DNA of 64,000 nucleotides, from assembly GCF_023184515.1 (NCBI RefSeq), contig NZ_JAAHBP010000004.1, positions 62,001 through 126,000 on the forward strand. Reading direction: 5' to 3'. Below, piece after piece: positions 25,232 to 33,433 of the stretch (positions are counted from its first letter, which is position 1; each line of letters opens with the position of its first letter). The position numbers were made by a program, and so were the translations under genes. Below the pieces are notes generated by a model, which saw only the letters and a program-made list of their open reading frames with translations, searched no databases and had not been told where the DNA came from. This DNA comes from Streptomyces sp. D2-8 (GTDB taxonomy: Bacteria > Actinomycetota > Actinomycetes > Streptomycetales > Streptomycetaceae).

Positions 25232-26302
25232 ATGGGCACCGTGGAGGGCGAGAGCGAGTCGAGGGGCACGAGCCGTACGAGAAGGCGTGCGGCCCGGCCC
25301 CGCCAGGGCGCGTCCATGGCGGACGTCGCGCAGCTCGCCGGAGTGTCGTCCCAGACGGTCTCCCGCGTCTCGAACGGCTTCCCGGGCGTCACCGAGGACA
25401 CCCGCGCGCAGGTCCTGGCGGCCATGCGGGAGCTGGGCTACCGACCCAACAGCGCGGCCCGGGCGCTGCGCCGGGGCGAGTTCCGCACCCTCGGCGTGAT
25501 CACCTTCTCGCTCTCCACCATGGGCAACATCCGCACCCTGGAGGCCATCGCCACCTCCGCCGCCGAGCACGGGTACGCCGTCACCCTGCTGCCCGTGGCC
25601 GTCCCCACCCAGGACGAGGTGAACGGCGCCTTCTCCCGGCTGGGTGAGCTCGCCGTGGACGCGGTCATCGTCATCATGGAGATCCACCTGCTCGACGCGG
25701 CGACGGTCTCCCTCCCGCCCGGGGTGCAGGTCGTGGTGGCCGATTCCGACGCCGGCGACCGCTACACCGTCGTCGACACCGACCAGGCGGGCGGCGCCCG
25801 TGACGCCGTACGGCACCTCCTGGACCTCGGCCACGACACGGTCTGGCACCTGGCCGGCCCGGAGGGCTCCTTCGCCGCCCAGCGCCGCGCCAACGCCTGG
25901 CGCACCACCCTCACCGAGGCGGGCCGCACCCCACCGCCCCTGGTGCGCGGCGACTGGTCGGCCGAATCCGGCTACCGGGCCGGTCTGCGGCTGGCCGACG
26001 AGCCGGACTGCACGGCGGTGTTCACGGCCAACGACCAGATGGCGCTCGGCCTGCTCCGCGCCCTGAACGAACGCGGCCGCCGCGTTCCCGACGACGTCAG
26101 CGTCATCGGCTTCGACGACATCCCCGAGTCCGCGTCCTTCCTCCCACCGCTGACCACGATCCACCAGGACTTCGCGGAGGTGGGGCGGCTGTGCGTGGAG
26201 GGGGTGCTCAGCAAGATGCGGGCGGACGGGGCGGAACACGGGACGACGTTGGTGCCCACGCGGTTGGTGCGGCGGGCGAGCACGGCGCGGAAGCCGGGTT
26301 GA
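25232..26302 (+). CDS. LacI-family transcriptional repressor
   Basis: This is a 356-residue regulator. After a basic tail of ~28 residues comes the LacI HTH (MADVAQLAGVSSQTVSRVSNG) with hinge helix NSAARALRRGEF. A periplasmic-binding-protein-like sugar domain follows, with VVDTDQAGGARDAVRHLLDLG and a C-terminal FTANDQMALGLLRAL segment. It likely represses the divergent GH30 galactanase gene and itself through the palindrome at 25117-25132, and is released by a galactan-derived sugar; the inducer is inferred. The start is the ATG at 25232, after GAGGGG. Confidence 0.92.
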   Translation: MGTVEGESESRGTSRTRRRAARPRQGASMADVAQLAGVSSQTVSRVSNGFPGVTEDTRAQVLAAMRELGYRPNSAARALRRGEFRTLGVITFSLSTMGNIRTLEAIATSAAEHGYAVTLLPVAVPTQDEVNGAFSRLGELAVDAVIVIMEIHLLDAATVSLPPGVQVVVADSDAGDRYTVVDTDQAGGARDAVRHLLDLGHDTVWHLAGPEGSFAAQRRANAWRTTLTEAGRTPPPLVRGDWSAESGYRAGLRLADEPDCTAVFTANDQMALGLLRALNERGRRVPDDVSVIGFDDIPESASFLPPLTTIHQDFAEVGRLCVEGVLSKMRADGAEHGTTLVPTRLVRRASTARKPG

Positions 26303-26409
26303 GGGACGCGGGCCGCGGGACGCGGGGACGATCCGGCACACCGGGCCGGCACGGGAGGACACCGACGACCGGGACCACCGCAGGCTGACCCCGGCGGGCT
26401 GGACCAAGA

Positions 26410-26889
26410 TCAAATAGCCGTGCGTGCGGCCGCCACCCGCTCCGCGAACGGCCGCCGGTCCACCGCCCGGGCCACCTCCGTCAGCAACTCCCCCAGCGGC
26501 ATGGACAGTTCCGCGTCCAGCTCCGCCATCGCCGCCTTCGTCGCCTCCCACTCCGCCTCGATCCGCGGCAGCAGCGCCCGGGCCTTGGGCGTGAGGCCGA
26601 CCAGTCGGCGGCGGGCGTCCAGCGGGTCGGGGGTGTGGGTGACCAGGCCCGCGCGGGCCATCTGGGCCGCCGTCTGGCTCGCGGCCGAGTGCGTGACGCC
26701 GATCGCCGCGGCCAAGTCACGCACGGAGAGCGGCCCTTCGGCCAGGAGAGCACGGACGGCCGGGGAGAAGCGGGGGCGGTACTCGGCGAGTCCCTGCTCC
26801 TCGTAGACCTTGGCCACATCTCCGTCGAGCAGTTCCAGGACGTGACGGAGCAGCGTCCCCACGGCTTCCGGATCCGGTTGATTCCTCAC
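26410..26889 (-). CDS. MarR-family transcriptional regulator
   Basis: This is a 159-residue protein with the MarR winged-helix core: FSPAVRALLAEGPLSVRDLAAAIG, the recognition helix THSAASQTAAQMARAGLV and the wing DPLDARRRLVGLT. The C-terminal helices form the dimer interface. It is divergent from the prolyl iminopeptidase gene, and TAACAG-type palindromes occupy the gap, starting two bases before its start codon. It probably represses both genes. Confidence 0.9.
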   Translation of the reverse strand: MRNQPDPEAVGTLLRHVLELLDGDVAKVYEEQGLAEYRPRFSPAVRALLAEGPLSVRDLAAAIGVTHSAASQTAAQMARAGLVTHTPDPLDARRRLVGLTPKARALLPRIEAEWEATKAAMAELDAELSMPLGELLTEVARAVDRRPFAERVAAARTAI

Positions 26890-26890
26890 C

Positions 26891-26913
26891 CTGTTAATCT
26901 AACAGCGCTGTTA
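26891..26913. promoter_or_regulatory. Overlapping TAACAG palindromes, probable MarR operator
   Basis: TAACAGCGCTGTTA (26900-26913) is a perfect 14-bp palindrome. CTGTTA (26891-26896) and TAACAG (26900-26905) form a second, overlapping repeat. The site abuts the marR-type start codon. Confidence 0.8.
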
Positions 26914-26961
26914 CATCACGCTGTTCATCCGAGGCAGGCAGGTCAGGAGAGGACCTCTCGC

Positions 26962-27924
26962 ATGGCCGAGCTCTATCCCGCCGGCATCGAGCCGTACGCG
27001 CACGGCATGCTCGACGTCGGCGACGGCAACCGCGTGTACTGGGAGACCTGCGGGAATCCCGCGGGCAAGCCCGCTCTCGTGCTGCACGGCGGGCCGGGGT
27101 CGGGGGCGGGGCCGTCCTGGCGGCGGCTGTTCGACCCGGCGGCGTACCGCATCGTGCTCCTCGACCAGCGCGGATGCGGGCGGAGTACGCCCGACGCCGC
27201 CGATCCGCGGACCTCGCTCGCCGCCAACACCACGCCCCGTCTGATCGCCGACATCGAGCAGCTGCGGCAGCACCTCGGCATCGAGGCGTGGCTGGTCCTC
27301 GGCGGCTCGTGGGGCGTGACGCTCGCGCTGGCCTACGCCGAGCAGCACCCCGCGTCCGTGTCCGAGCTGGTCCTCTTCAGCGTCACCAGCACCACGCGCC
27401 GCGAGGTGGAGTGGGTCACCCGGGACATGGGGCGGATCTTCCCCGAGGAGTGGGCCCGGTTCCGGGACGCCGTACCGGAGGCGGAGCGCGACGGGAGTCT
27501 GGTGGACGCCTACGCCCGGATGCTCGCCGACCCCGATCCGGCCGTACGGGAGCGGGCCGCGCGGGAGTGGTGCCGGTGGGAGGACGTACACGTCTCCACC
27601 CTGCCGGGGCACCGGCCCGACCCCCGCTACGAGGACCCGCTCTTCCGGATGCGCTTCGCCCGTCTCGTCACGCACTACTGGCGGCACGCCGCCTTCCTGG
27701 AGGACGGGGCGCTGCTGCGCGACGCCGGGAAGCTGGCCGGCATCCCCGGCGTGCTGATCCACGGCCGGATGGACATCAGCGGGCCCGCGGACATCGCGTG
27801 GTGGCTGGCCCGGGCCTGGCCGGACGCGGAACTCGTCCTGATCGGCGACGAGGGGCACGGGCTGTCGGGGAGCTCCACGACGGCGGCCGTCCTGGCGGCG
27901 ACGGACCGCTTCCGGGGCGTGTGA
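26962..27924 (+). CDS. pip: Prolyl iminopeptidase (peptidase S33)
   Basis: This is a 320-residue alpha/beta-hydrolase that removes N-terminal proline from peptides. The family landmarks are HGGPGSGAGP (oxyanion loop), LLDQRGCGRSTP, the nucleophile elbow GGSWGVTLALAYAEQHP, the acid in GRMDISGP and the terminal His in GDEGHGLSG. The length fits the family. The start is the ATG at 26962, after GGAGAGG. It is divergent from a MarR regulator with an operator between them, so expression is probably inducible. Confidence 0.92.
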   Translation: MAELYPAGIEPYAHGMLDVGDGNRVYWETCGNPAGKPALVLHGGPGSGAGPSWRRLFDPAAYRIVLLDQRGCGRSTPDAADPRTSLAANTTPRLIADIEQLRQHLGIEAWLVLGGSWGVTLALAYAEQHPASVSELVLFSVTSTTRREVEWVTRDMGRIFPEEWARFRDAVPEAERDGSLVDAYARMLADPDPAVRERAAREWCRWEDVHVSTLPGHRPDPRYEDPLFRMRFARLVTHYWRHAAFLEDGALLRDAGKLAGIPGVLIHGRMDISGPADIAWWLARAWPDAELVLIGDEGHGLSGSSTTAAVLAATDRFRGV

Positions 27925-27952
27925 CAGGGGCTGGGCCCGGACCGGTACACCG

Positions 27953-29293
27953 TCAGCTGCCGCCCGCCCGCCTCGCCCCGCACGTCCCCAGGCTGCACCA
28001 CCTGCGGCGGCCGCTCTCGTCGAGGAACAGCCAGCCGCAGTCACGGCTGGGGCAGCCGCGGACGGTGAAGCGGCGCGGGTCGGCGAGCAGTTCGGCCGCC
28101 GTGCGGGCCACCGCGTGCAGGGGAAGGCGCAGGCCTGCCGAGGGGGAGGGCCGCCAGCATCCCAGGCCGTCCTCGCGCCGGGTGAAGACCGAGCCTCTCG
28201 CGGCCTCCTCCACCACGGCGGCGACCGCCTTGAAGGCCCTGCCGTCCTGCGGGTCGGTCAGGCAGGCGTACAGGTCCGTACGGAACCGCCGGGCCTCGTC
28301 GAGAGCGGCGGCGGCCTCGTCCGGCCGGTCCAGGGCCTGCTCCCGCAGCCGGGCGGCCTGCCGCTCCTCGATCAGGTCCACGTGCCCGGCCCACACGGCG
28401 AGCGTGGCGTACTCGAGCAGCCACTCCGACCCGGGCAGCCGGTCCCCTTCCCACCCGGCGTAGGTGTTGCAGAACTCCAGCGCGGGGTGCCCGCTGGTGC
28501 TCCAGGGCAGCCACTGGTCGTCGACCCGTACCGCGTAGACCGGCCCGGGCGCCCGGTCCAGCCGGGGGTCGCCGCTCAGCATCCGCTCGTGCAGGGTGCG
28601 CAGTTCGGGGTTCGGCTCGATGCCGAGGTCGGTCGCGAGGAGGGCGCGCGTACGGCCGTACAGCCGGAGCGCTTCGGCCTGGCGGCCCGCGCGGTGCAGG
28701 GCGGTCATCTGCGCGGCGACCAGCCGTTCGCGGGTCGGGTGCTCCTGGAGCACCGGTGTCAGGTCCGCGACCACCCGCTCGTGCAGACCCATGCCGAGCT
28801 GGGTCTGTGCCCGTTGTTCCACCGCCGACAGCCGCAGTTCGCCGAGCCGGCCGTCGAGACGTGCACGCAGCCGGTCGTCGGCGACATCCGCGAGCAGCGG
28901 GCCCTGCCAGAGCGCGAGGGCACGGTCGTAGAGGCCGGTCCGCTCCACCGGACTACGGGCGTCGGCCGCCTGCCCGACGAGCGCGGTGAACTCCTGCGCG
29001 TCGATCCGGTGCGGGCCCTGCTCCACGGCGTAGCCCTCGTGCCGGGTCTCGACGGACACCTCGTAGGGCCGGAGCGCGGCGCGGAGCCGGCCGACGTAGG
29101 TGTGGACGGTGGCACGGGCCGAGGCGGGCGGGTCGGCGTCCCACAGGAGGTCGATGAGGCGGTCGGTCGGGACGGCGCGGCCCGGGTGCAGCAGCAGGAC
29201 CGCCAGCAGGCACCGCTCCTGACGGCGGCTGCCGAGCAGCACGGGCCGCCCCTGGTGACGGGCGGCGAACGGACCGAGCAACTGGAAATCCAT
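27953..29293 (-). CDS. SARP-family regulator fused to an ABATE/CGNR zinc-finger module
   Basis: This is a 446-residue regulator. Residues 1-90 are an OmpR-like winged helix of the SARP type (LLGPFAARHQGRPVLLGSRR, SARATVHTYVGRLRAAL). Residues ~95-240 are the BTAD helical repeat domain (YDRALALWQGPLLADV, GRQAEALRLYGRTRALLATD). Residues ~265-446 resemble ABATE followed by a CGNR finger (GCPSRDCGWLFLDESGRRRW, CSLGTCGARR). SARPs normally activate antibiotic clusters. Here the usual C-terminal NB-ARC or short end is replaced by a second potential DNA-binding, ligand-sensing unit. No biosynthetic cluster lies next to it in the window. Confidence 0.85.
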   Translation of the reverse strand: MDFQLLGPFAARHQGRPVLLGSRRQERCLLAVLLLHPGRAVPTDRLIDLLWDADPPASARATVHTYVGRLRAALRPYEVSVETRHEGYAVEQGPHRIDAQEFTALVGQAADARSPVERTGLYDRALALWQGPLLADVADDRLRARLDGRLGELRLSAVEQRAQTQLGMGLHERVVADLTPVLQEHPTRERLVAAQMTALHRAGRQAEALRLYGRTRALLATDLGIEPNPELRTLHERMLSGDPRLDRAPGPVYAVRVDDQWLPWSTSGHPALEFCNTYAGWEGDRLPGSEWLLEYATLAVWAGHVDLIEERQAARLREQALDRPDEAAAALDEARRFRTDLYACLTDPQDGRAFKAVAAVVEEAARGSVFTRREDGLGCWRPSPSAGLRLPLHAVARTAAELLADPRRFTVRGCPSRDCGWLFLDESGRRRWCSLGTCGARRAGGS

Positions 29294-29412
29294 GGCTGCC
29301 CGGCAGCGTAGCCGTGCGGCCGGGGCAGCGGCCGGGAGTGGTGAGGCTTTGGTCAGGGACAGGGGCGAGACTTCGGCGCAGCTTCCTTCCGCCCCTCTGC
29401 CCAGGGAGAATC

Positions 29413-29937
29413 ATGCGCCGAACCGCCCTCGCCCCACTGGCACTTGTGGCCGTGCTCCTCGGCACACAGCCCGCGTCCGCCGCGACCTCGCCCGACGGGG
29501 AGTCCGCGCCCGGCTGGGAGCCCGCGCCCTCCGCGCCGTGGGACGTCGGCGCCGGGGTGCGGTGCGACTTCCCCGTCCACGGCGAGCCCGTCGTCGACGA
29601 GGTGGTGCGGCGGGTGCTGAGCACCCACCCCGACGGTTCCGTGCGGCGGGTGGCCTACCGGGGCGATCTCGTCGTACGCGTCACGAACACCGAGACCCGC
29701 GCCTCCTTCGACGCCGACGTGAGCGGCTCGGCCGTCGTCGAGTACCGGCCTGACGGCTCCCAGTTCTGGGCGGTGCGCGGACCGGTGCTGGTCGGCGTGG
29801 GGGCGGGCCAGGGCAGTCTGCCGCGCGGCCTGTACATCGTCGACGGCGTCTACACGATGGAGATCGGCGCCGGCGGATACAAGACCGTGCACCTCGTCCA
29901 CGGGACGACCGACGACCTGTGCGCCCGCATCGACTGA
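29413..29937 (+). CDS. Secreted protein of unknown function
   Basis: This is a 174-residue exported protein. The signal peptide is residues ~1-23 (LAPLALVAVLLGTQPASA). The mature part has a single Cys near each end (VRCDF and DLCARID) that could form a disulfide, with beta-rich sequence between them. The start is the ATG at 29413, after AGGGAG. It is divergent from the SARP-CGNR gene with a 119-base gap, so it could be a target of that regulator. No family is recognised. Confidence 0.7.
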   Translation: MRRTALAPLALVAVLLGTQPASAATSPDGESAPGWEPAPSAPWDVGAGVRCDFPVHGEPVVDEVVRRVLSTHPDGSVRRVAYRGDLVVRVTNTETRASFDADVSGSAVVEYRPDGSQFWAVRGPVLVGVGAGQGSLPRGLYIVDGVYTMEIGAGGYKTVHLVHGTTDDLCARID

Positions 29938-30042
29938 CACCGCCCGAGGAGCGCACCCGCTCGCCCCTGCCCGGCCCTGGACGTCCCACACCGCCGCCGA
30001 CGCCACGCCGGGCGCGCGCCCGAAGCCGAGCTGACGGCCCGT

Positions 30043-31389
30043 TCAGCCGATGTCCACCACCCGGGCCCACTCCGGGGGTGAGTCCGGGACGTACTCGGGG
30101 CTGGACTCGTCGTAGTTCTGGTGGCCGCGGGGGAACAGGCCCACCACCGTGCGGCACGGGGGCCGGGTGCCCGGCCAGGGGGTCTGGCCGTCGGTGAGGG
30201 CGACGATGACGTCGGGGGACGGACGGCTGCGCAGGGCGCGGGTGAAGCCGGCGCGGAGGTCCGTGCCGCCGCCGCCCGTGAGCGGGATGCCCTCCGCGCT
30301 GCACAGTCGGCGGGCGGTCCCGGCCGAGGCGTCGCAGGGCACCACGGTGACCAGGTCGCGGCGCCCGCCCACGGCCCGGGCGATCGCGGCGACCTCCAGG
30401 AGCGCGCTGCCCAGTTCGGCGTCGCTGACCGAGCCGGAGGTGTCGATGACGACGGACACGCGGGGCGGGCGGCGGCGCAGGCTCGGCAGGACCGTGCCGG
30501 GCAGTGCGGTGGAACGCCGGGCGGGCCGGCCGTAGGTGTAGTCCTCGCCCGCGCCGGGGCCGGACGCCGCCGAGCGGACCGCCGCGCCCAGCAGCTCCCG
30601 CCACGGCTGGGGCGGGTGGAAGGCCTCTTCGGCCCAGCGCCGCCAGCCCTGCGGGGCGTTGCCGGGGCGGCCGGTGATGCCCTGCGCCACCCGGAAGCGG
30701 ACCGCGTCCCGCTCCTGCTCGCTCAGGCCGTGCGCGCCGTCCGGGCCCAGTTCCCACTCCCGGTCCAGGCCGTCGGCGCCGCTGCCGCAGTCCAGCCAGG
30801 CCAGGTCCTGCGACCGCGGGCCCAGGCTGAACTGCCGCAGGTACTCCTCCATCAACTCGTTCTCGGACAGGCCGAGATCACCCGGCTGAACGACTCCCTC
30901 CGGGCGGGTCAGGCCGTCGCCGTAGACGTCGTCGTTGATCTCGAAGTCGGCGGCGATGTTCATCCGCAGCCGCTCCCCCGGGCCGTTCAGGCCGCGCTCC
31001 CTCGCGACCCGGTCGCTGCGCCGGTGGTGGTCGCGCAGCAGGTGTGACACCTCGTGCACCCACACGCCCGCCAACTCCTCGACGGGCGTGCGGTCCACGA
31101 ACCCCGGCGACACGTAGCACCGCCAGTACCGGTCGACGCCCATCGTCGGCACGCGCCGCGACTCGACGACGTGCAGGGCGAAGAGGGCCGTCGCGAGGTA
31201 GGGGCGGACGCGGGCGGCGTGCAGGCGGGCCGTGAAGAGCTTGTCCCGGTCGAGGGACCCGGGGACGGGCTCGGGTGCGCCCGTCTCGCCCGTCTCCGCA
31301 GGCCCGCCCTCGCCGACCTCGCGACCGCCACCGCCTGGGGTCGTCGGCCCGCCCTCGCCCAGGCCGCGACCCCGGCCGGCCGTCGTCAT
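30043..31389 (-). CDS. DUF2201 vWA-like metallopeptidase-domain protein
   Basis: This is a 448-residue cytoplasmic protein. The N-terminal half holds a zinc-protease-like helix (WVHEVSHLLRDHHRR, HExxH form). The C-terminal half is a vWA-type domain with MIDAS motif VIDTSGSVSD and GGTDLRAGF. This is the DUF2201 architecture, which normally works with a MoxR-type AAA+ ATPase in a chaperone-like pair. The ATPase gene directly upstream overlaps its ATG by four bases but is truncated to its C-terminal part, so this protein may now be an orphan. Confidence 0.85.
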   Translation of the reverse strand: MTTAGRGRGLGEGGPTTPGGGGREVGEGGPAETGETGAPEPVPGSLDRDKLFTARLHAARVRPYLATALFALHVVESRRVPTMGVDRYWRCYVSPGFVDRTPVEELAGVWVHEVSHLLRDHHRRSDRVARERGLNGPGERLRMNIAADFEINDDVYGDGLTRPEGVVQPGDLGLSENELMEEYLRQFSLGPRSQDLAWLDCGSGADGLDREWELGPDGAHGLSEQERDAVRFRVAQGITGRPGNAPQGWRRWAEEAFHPPQPWRELLGAAVRSAASGPGAGEDYTYGRPARRSTALPGTVLPSLRRRPPRVSVVIDTSGSVSDAELGSALLEVAAIARAVGGRRDLVTVVPCDASAGTARRLCSAEGIPLTGGGGTDLRAGFTRALRSRPSPDVIVALTDGQTPWPGTRPPCRTVVGLFPRGHQNYDESSPEYVPDSPPEWARVVDIG

Positions 31390-31859
31390 CGGCCCGCCTT
31401 CGCCGCTGTCGCTGCCGCGACCGCGGTCGTGGTCCGGTCCGCCCGCCTGGACAGGGCCACCACTCCCGCCAGGCGCTCGATCGACGCCGGGACGTCCCAG
31501 TCGTCGCGGCGCAGGGAGGCCAGTGTGGTCGCGGGGACGACCACCACGTCCGGGGGGCCGGTCTCCAGGGCCTTGACCAGCAGCGCCCAGGCCGCGTCCC
31601 AGCGGGACCGCTCCGGGCGGTTGCGGACCGCGACCACGACACCGTCCAGCGCGGCCTGGCGCAGATCCCCCCGCTCGGGCAGCACCGCACCGGCCGGGTC
31701 GGCCAGCAGTGTCTCGGGGTCCGGCAGGTCCATCCGGTCCAGGCTCGCCAGCAGTTCGAGACCGGGCCCGTCCCCGACGGTGCCCCGGACCAGCAGGGAG
31801 AGGGGCCTCCGGCGCCGACGGGCCGGACGGTGTCCGCCCCCCTCCGATGACTTTGCCAT
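31386..31859 (-). pseudogene. MoxR-type AAA ATPase, C-terminal remnant
   Basis: Only the last ~130 residues of a MoxR-like ATPase partner remain: VGDGPGLELLASLDRMDLPD, DPETLLADPAGAVLPERGD, LRQAALDGVVVAVRNRPERS, and VVVPATTLASLRRDDWDVPA. Walker A, Walker B and the sensor regions are absent. An in-frame ATG at 31859 opens an unrelated basic stretch (MAKSSEGGGHRPARRRRR) before the conserved part. The stop overlaps the DUF2201 start in an ATGA, which preserves the ancestral operon junction. Confidence 0.75.
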
Positions 31860-31956
31860 CTCTTTACAACCTGTCCCGGCTCCGCCTCGTCTCTCCGCAC
31901 GATCTGTCACCCAGCCCGCCGACCGTCGGGCGGACCGACGAAGGAGTGCGATTTCC

Positions 31957-32334
31957 ATGCGCCGAACTGTCCTCAGCGCCCTGGCCCTCACGGGCATCGC
32001 CGTACTGATGGGCGCGGGGCCCGCGTTCGCCGACGGGGCGGCGACCCCGAGTCCGGTCCCGGCGTCCGACGCGCCCACCCCCCGGCCGGAGGAGAGTGCC
32101 GAACCGACCAGGGCGCCCGAGCCGACCCGCCCGGCGCCCAGCGCGGAGCCGACCCGGGCGCCGGCCGAGGACCAGGTCTCCGTCGTGCCGAGCGGCGCGC
32201 CCGACACCGGTGTGGCGGCGTCCGCGGCCTCCGGGACGGGCGGCACGGCGATCGGCGCGGGCGCCGCCGCGGTGCTCGCCCTGGGCGGCGGCACGGTCCT
32301 CGTCGTACGCCGCCGCCGGGCCACCGGGGCATGA
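31957..32334 (+). CDS. Small Pro-rich surface protein with C-terminal anchor
   Basis: This is a 125-residue exported protein. It has a signal peptide (1-25, ending GPAFA), a Pro/Thr/Glu-rich stalk, a degenerate sorting-like motif (GAPDTG), a hydrophobic helix (GAGAAAVLALGGGTVLVV) and a basic tail RRRR. This is the plan of sortase substrates, and the next gene encodes a class F sortase in a 4-base ATGA overlap. The motif departs from LAxTG/LPxTG, so covalent anchoring is inferred from context. Confidence 0.75.
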   Translation: MRRTVLSALALTGIAVLMGAGPAFADGAATPSPVPASDAPTPRPEESAEPTRAPEPTRPAPSAEPTRAPAEDQVSVVPSGAPDTGVAASAASGTGGTAIGAGAAAVLALGGGTVLVVRRRRATGA

Positions 32335-32945
32335 GCTCGTTCTCCAGGCGCGCGTTCACGGCCGGGGCGCTCGCGTCCCTGCTGACGGCGTGCGGGGGCC
32401 ACGCAACCACCGCACCACGGGCGGAGACTCCGTCCCGGCCGGGTCCGGTCAAAGGGGCGCGCCCCCTCGGCCGTTCGGTCCCGGTCCGGCTGCTGATCCC
32501 GGCGATCGGCGTCGACACCCCGGTCATCCGGCTGGGTCTGGCGGCCGACGGCACGGTGCGGGTGCCGCCGGTCACGGCCCACGACCGGGCGGGCTGGTAC
32601 CGGCACTCGCCGACGCCCGGCGCGAGAGGCCCGTCGGTGATCCTCGGCCATGTCACGGTCGCCCCGTACGGCGACGGCGTCTTCCGCCATCTCGCCCGGC
32701 TGCACCGGGGCGAGACGATCGTCGCGCGCCTGGAGAACGGCACGGCGGCGGAGTTCGCCGTCACGGCCGTACGGACCGTCCCGAAAACCGACTTCCCGGC
32801 GGACGACGTCTACGGGAACGTGGACCGCCCGGAGCTGCGGCTGATCACGTGCGGCGGAGCGCGGACCGGCGACGGCTACGCGGACAACGTGATCGTGTTC
32901 GCGGCGCTGAGCGGCACCGACTCCCCCACCCCTGGAGAGCGTTGA
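32331..32945 (+). CDS. Class F sortase
   Basis: This is a 204-residue extracytoplasmic transpeptidase with an N-terminal lipoprotein-like signal (SLLTACGG). The sortase domain begins at PVRLLIPAIGVDTPVIRLG. The catalytic His is in VILGHVTVAPYG, the Cys is in LRLITCGG, and the ARTGDGYADNVIVFA end corresponds to the Arg-bearing strand. It is translationally coupled to the upstream surface protein and to a downstream sigma factor (TTGA overlap), so the sortase, its presumed substrate and a dedicated sigma factor form one operon. Confidence 0.9.
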   Translation: MSSFSRRAFTAGALASLLTACGGHATTAPRAETPSRPGPVKGARPLGRSVPVRLLIPAIGVDTPVIRLGLAADGTVRVPPVTAHDRAGWYRHSPTPGARGPSVILGHVTVAPYGDGVFRHLARLHRGETIVARLENGTAAEFAVTAVRTVPKTDFPADDVYGNVDRPELRLITCGGARTGDGYADNVIVFAALSGTDSPTPGER

Positions 32946-33433
32946 AACGGTCCCGCGAGAAAGCGGCCTCCGAGCTGTTCGCCGCCCTCTACCCGCGCCT
33001 CGCCGGCTGGTGCCGCCGGCTCGTCGACGACGACGGGACGGCCCACGAGATCGCCTCGGAGGCGTTCACCCGGCTCTGGGCCCGCTGGACGTCCGTGGAG
33101 GAGCCGCGCGGGTTCCTCTACGTCACCGCCGCCAACCTGGTCCGGGACCACTGGCGCAAGCTGGAGCGCGAGCGGCGTGCCCTGCACCGCGTCACCTCGG
33201 AAGCCGCCGTACGCCCCCACCCCGAACAGGCCGACCCGTCGGTGCGGCTGCTCGTGCAGTCGCTGCCGGAACGACTCCGCGTCCCGATCCTCCTCCACTA
33301 CTACGCTGACATGCCGATCCGGGAGGTGTCCGCACTGACCGGGCGCAAGGAAGGAACCGTCAAGGCCGACCTGCACGCGGCCCGGGAACTGCTCCGCGTC
33401 CACCTGAGGAGAAGCCTTGACCACACGCCTTGA
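32942..33433 (+). CDS. ECF-type RNA polymerase sigma factor
   Basis: This is a 163-residue sigma-70 family protein. Region 2 is at FAALYPRLAGWCRRLV, EIASEAFTRLWARW and GFLYVTAANLVRDHWRK. Region 4 is LPERLRVPILLHYYADMPIREVSAL with HTH GRKEGTVKADLHAARELL. The start is a TTG overlapping the sortase stop. The gene encoded next is a single-pass membrane protein that overlaps it by 17 bases and is a candidate anti-sigma factor. It may control surface-protein genes. Confidence 0.88.
   Translation: MKRSREKAASELFAALYPRLAGWCRRLVDDDGTAHEIASEAFTRLWARWTSVEEPRGFLYVTAANLVRDHWRKLERERRALHRVTSEAAVRPHPEQADPSVRLLVQSLPERLRVPILLHYYADMPIREVSALTGRKEGTVKADLHAARELLRVHLRRSLDHTP

Noticed and set aside
26303..26409. Open frame ending AGWTKIK before the MarR gene
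   Set aside because: Looks like a possible C-terminal remnant, but it is too short to identify and no start or domain is visible.
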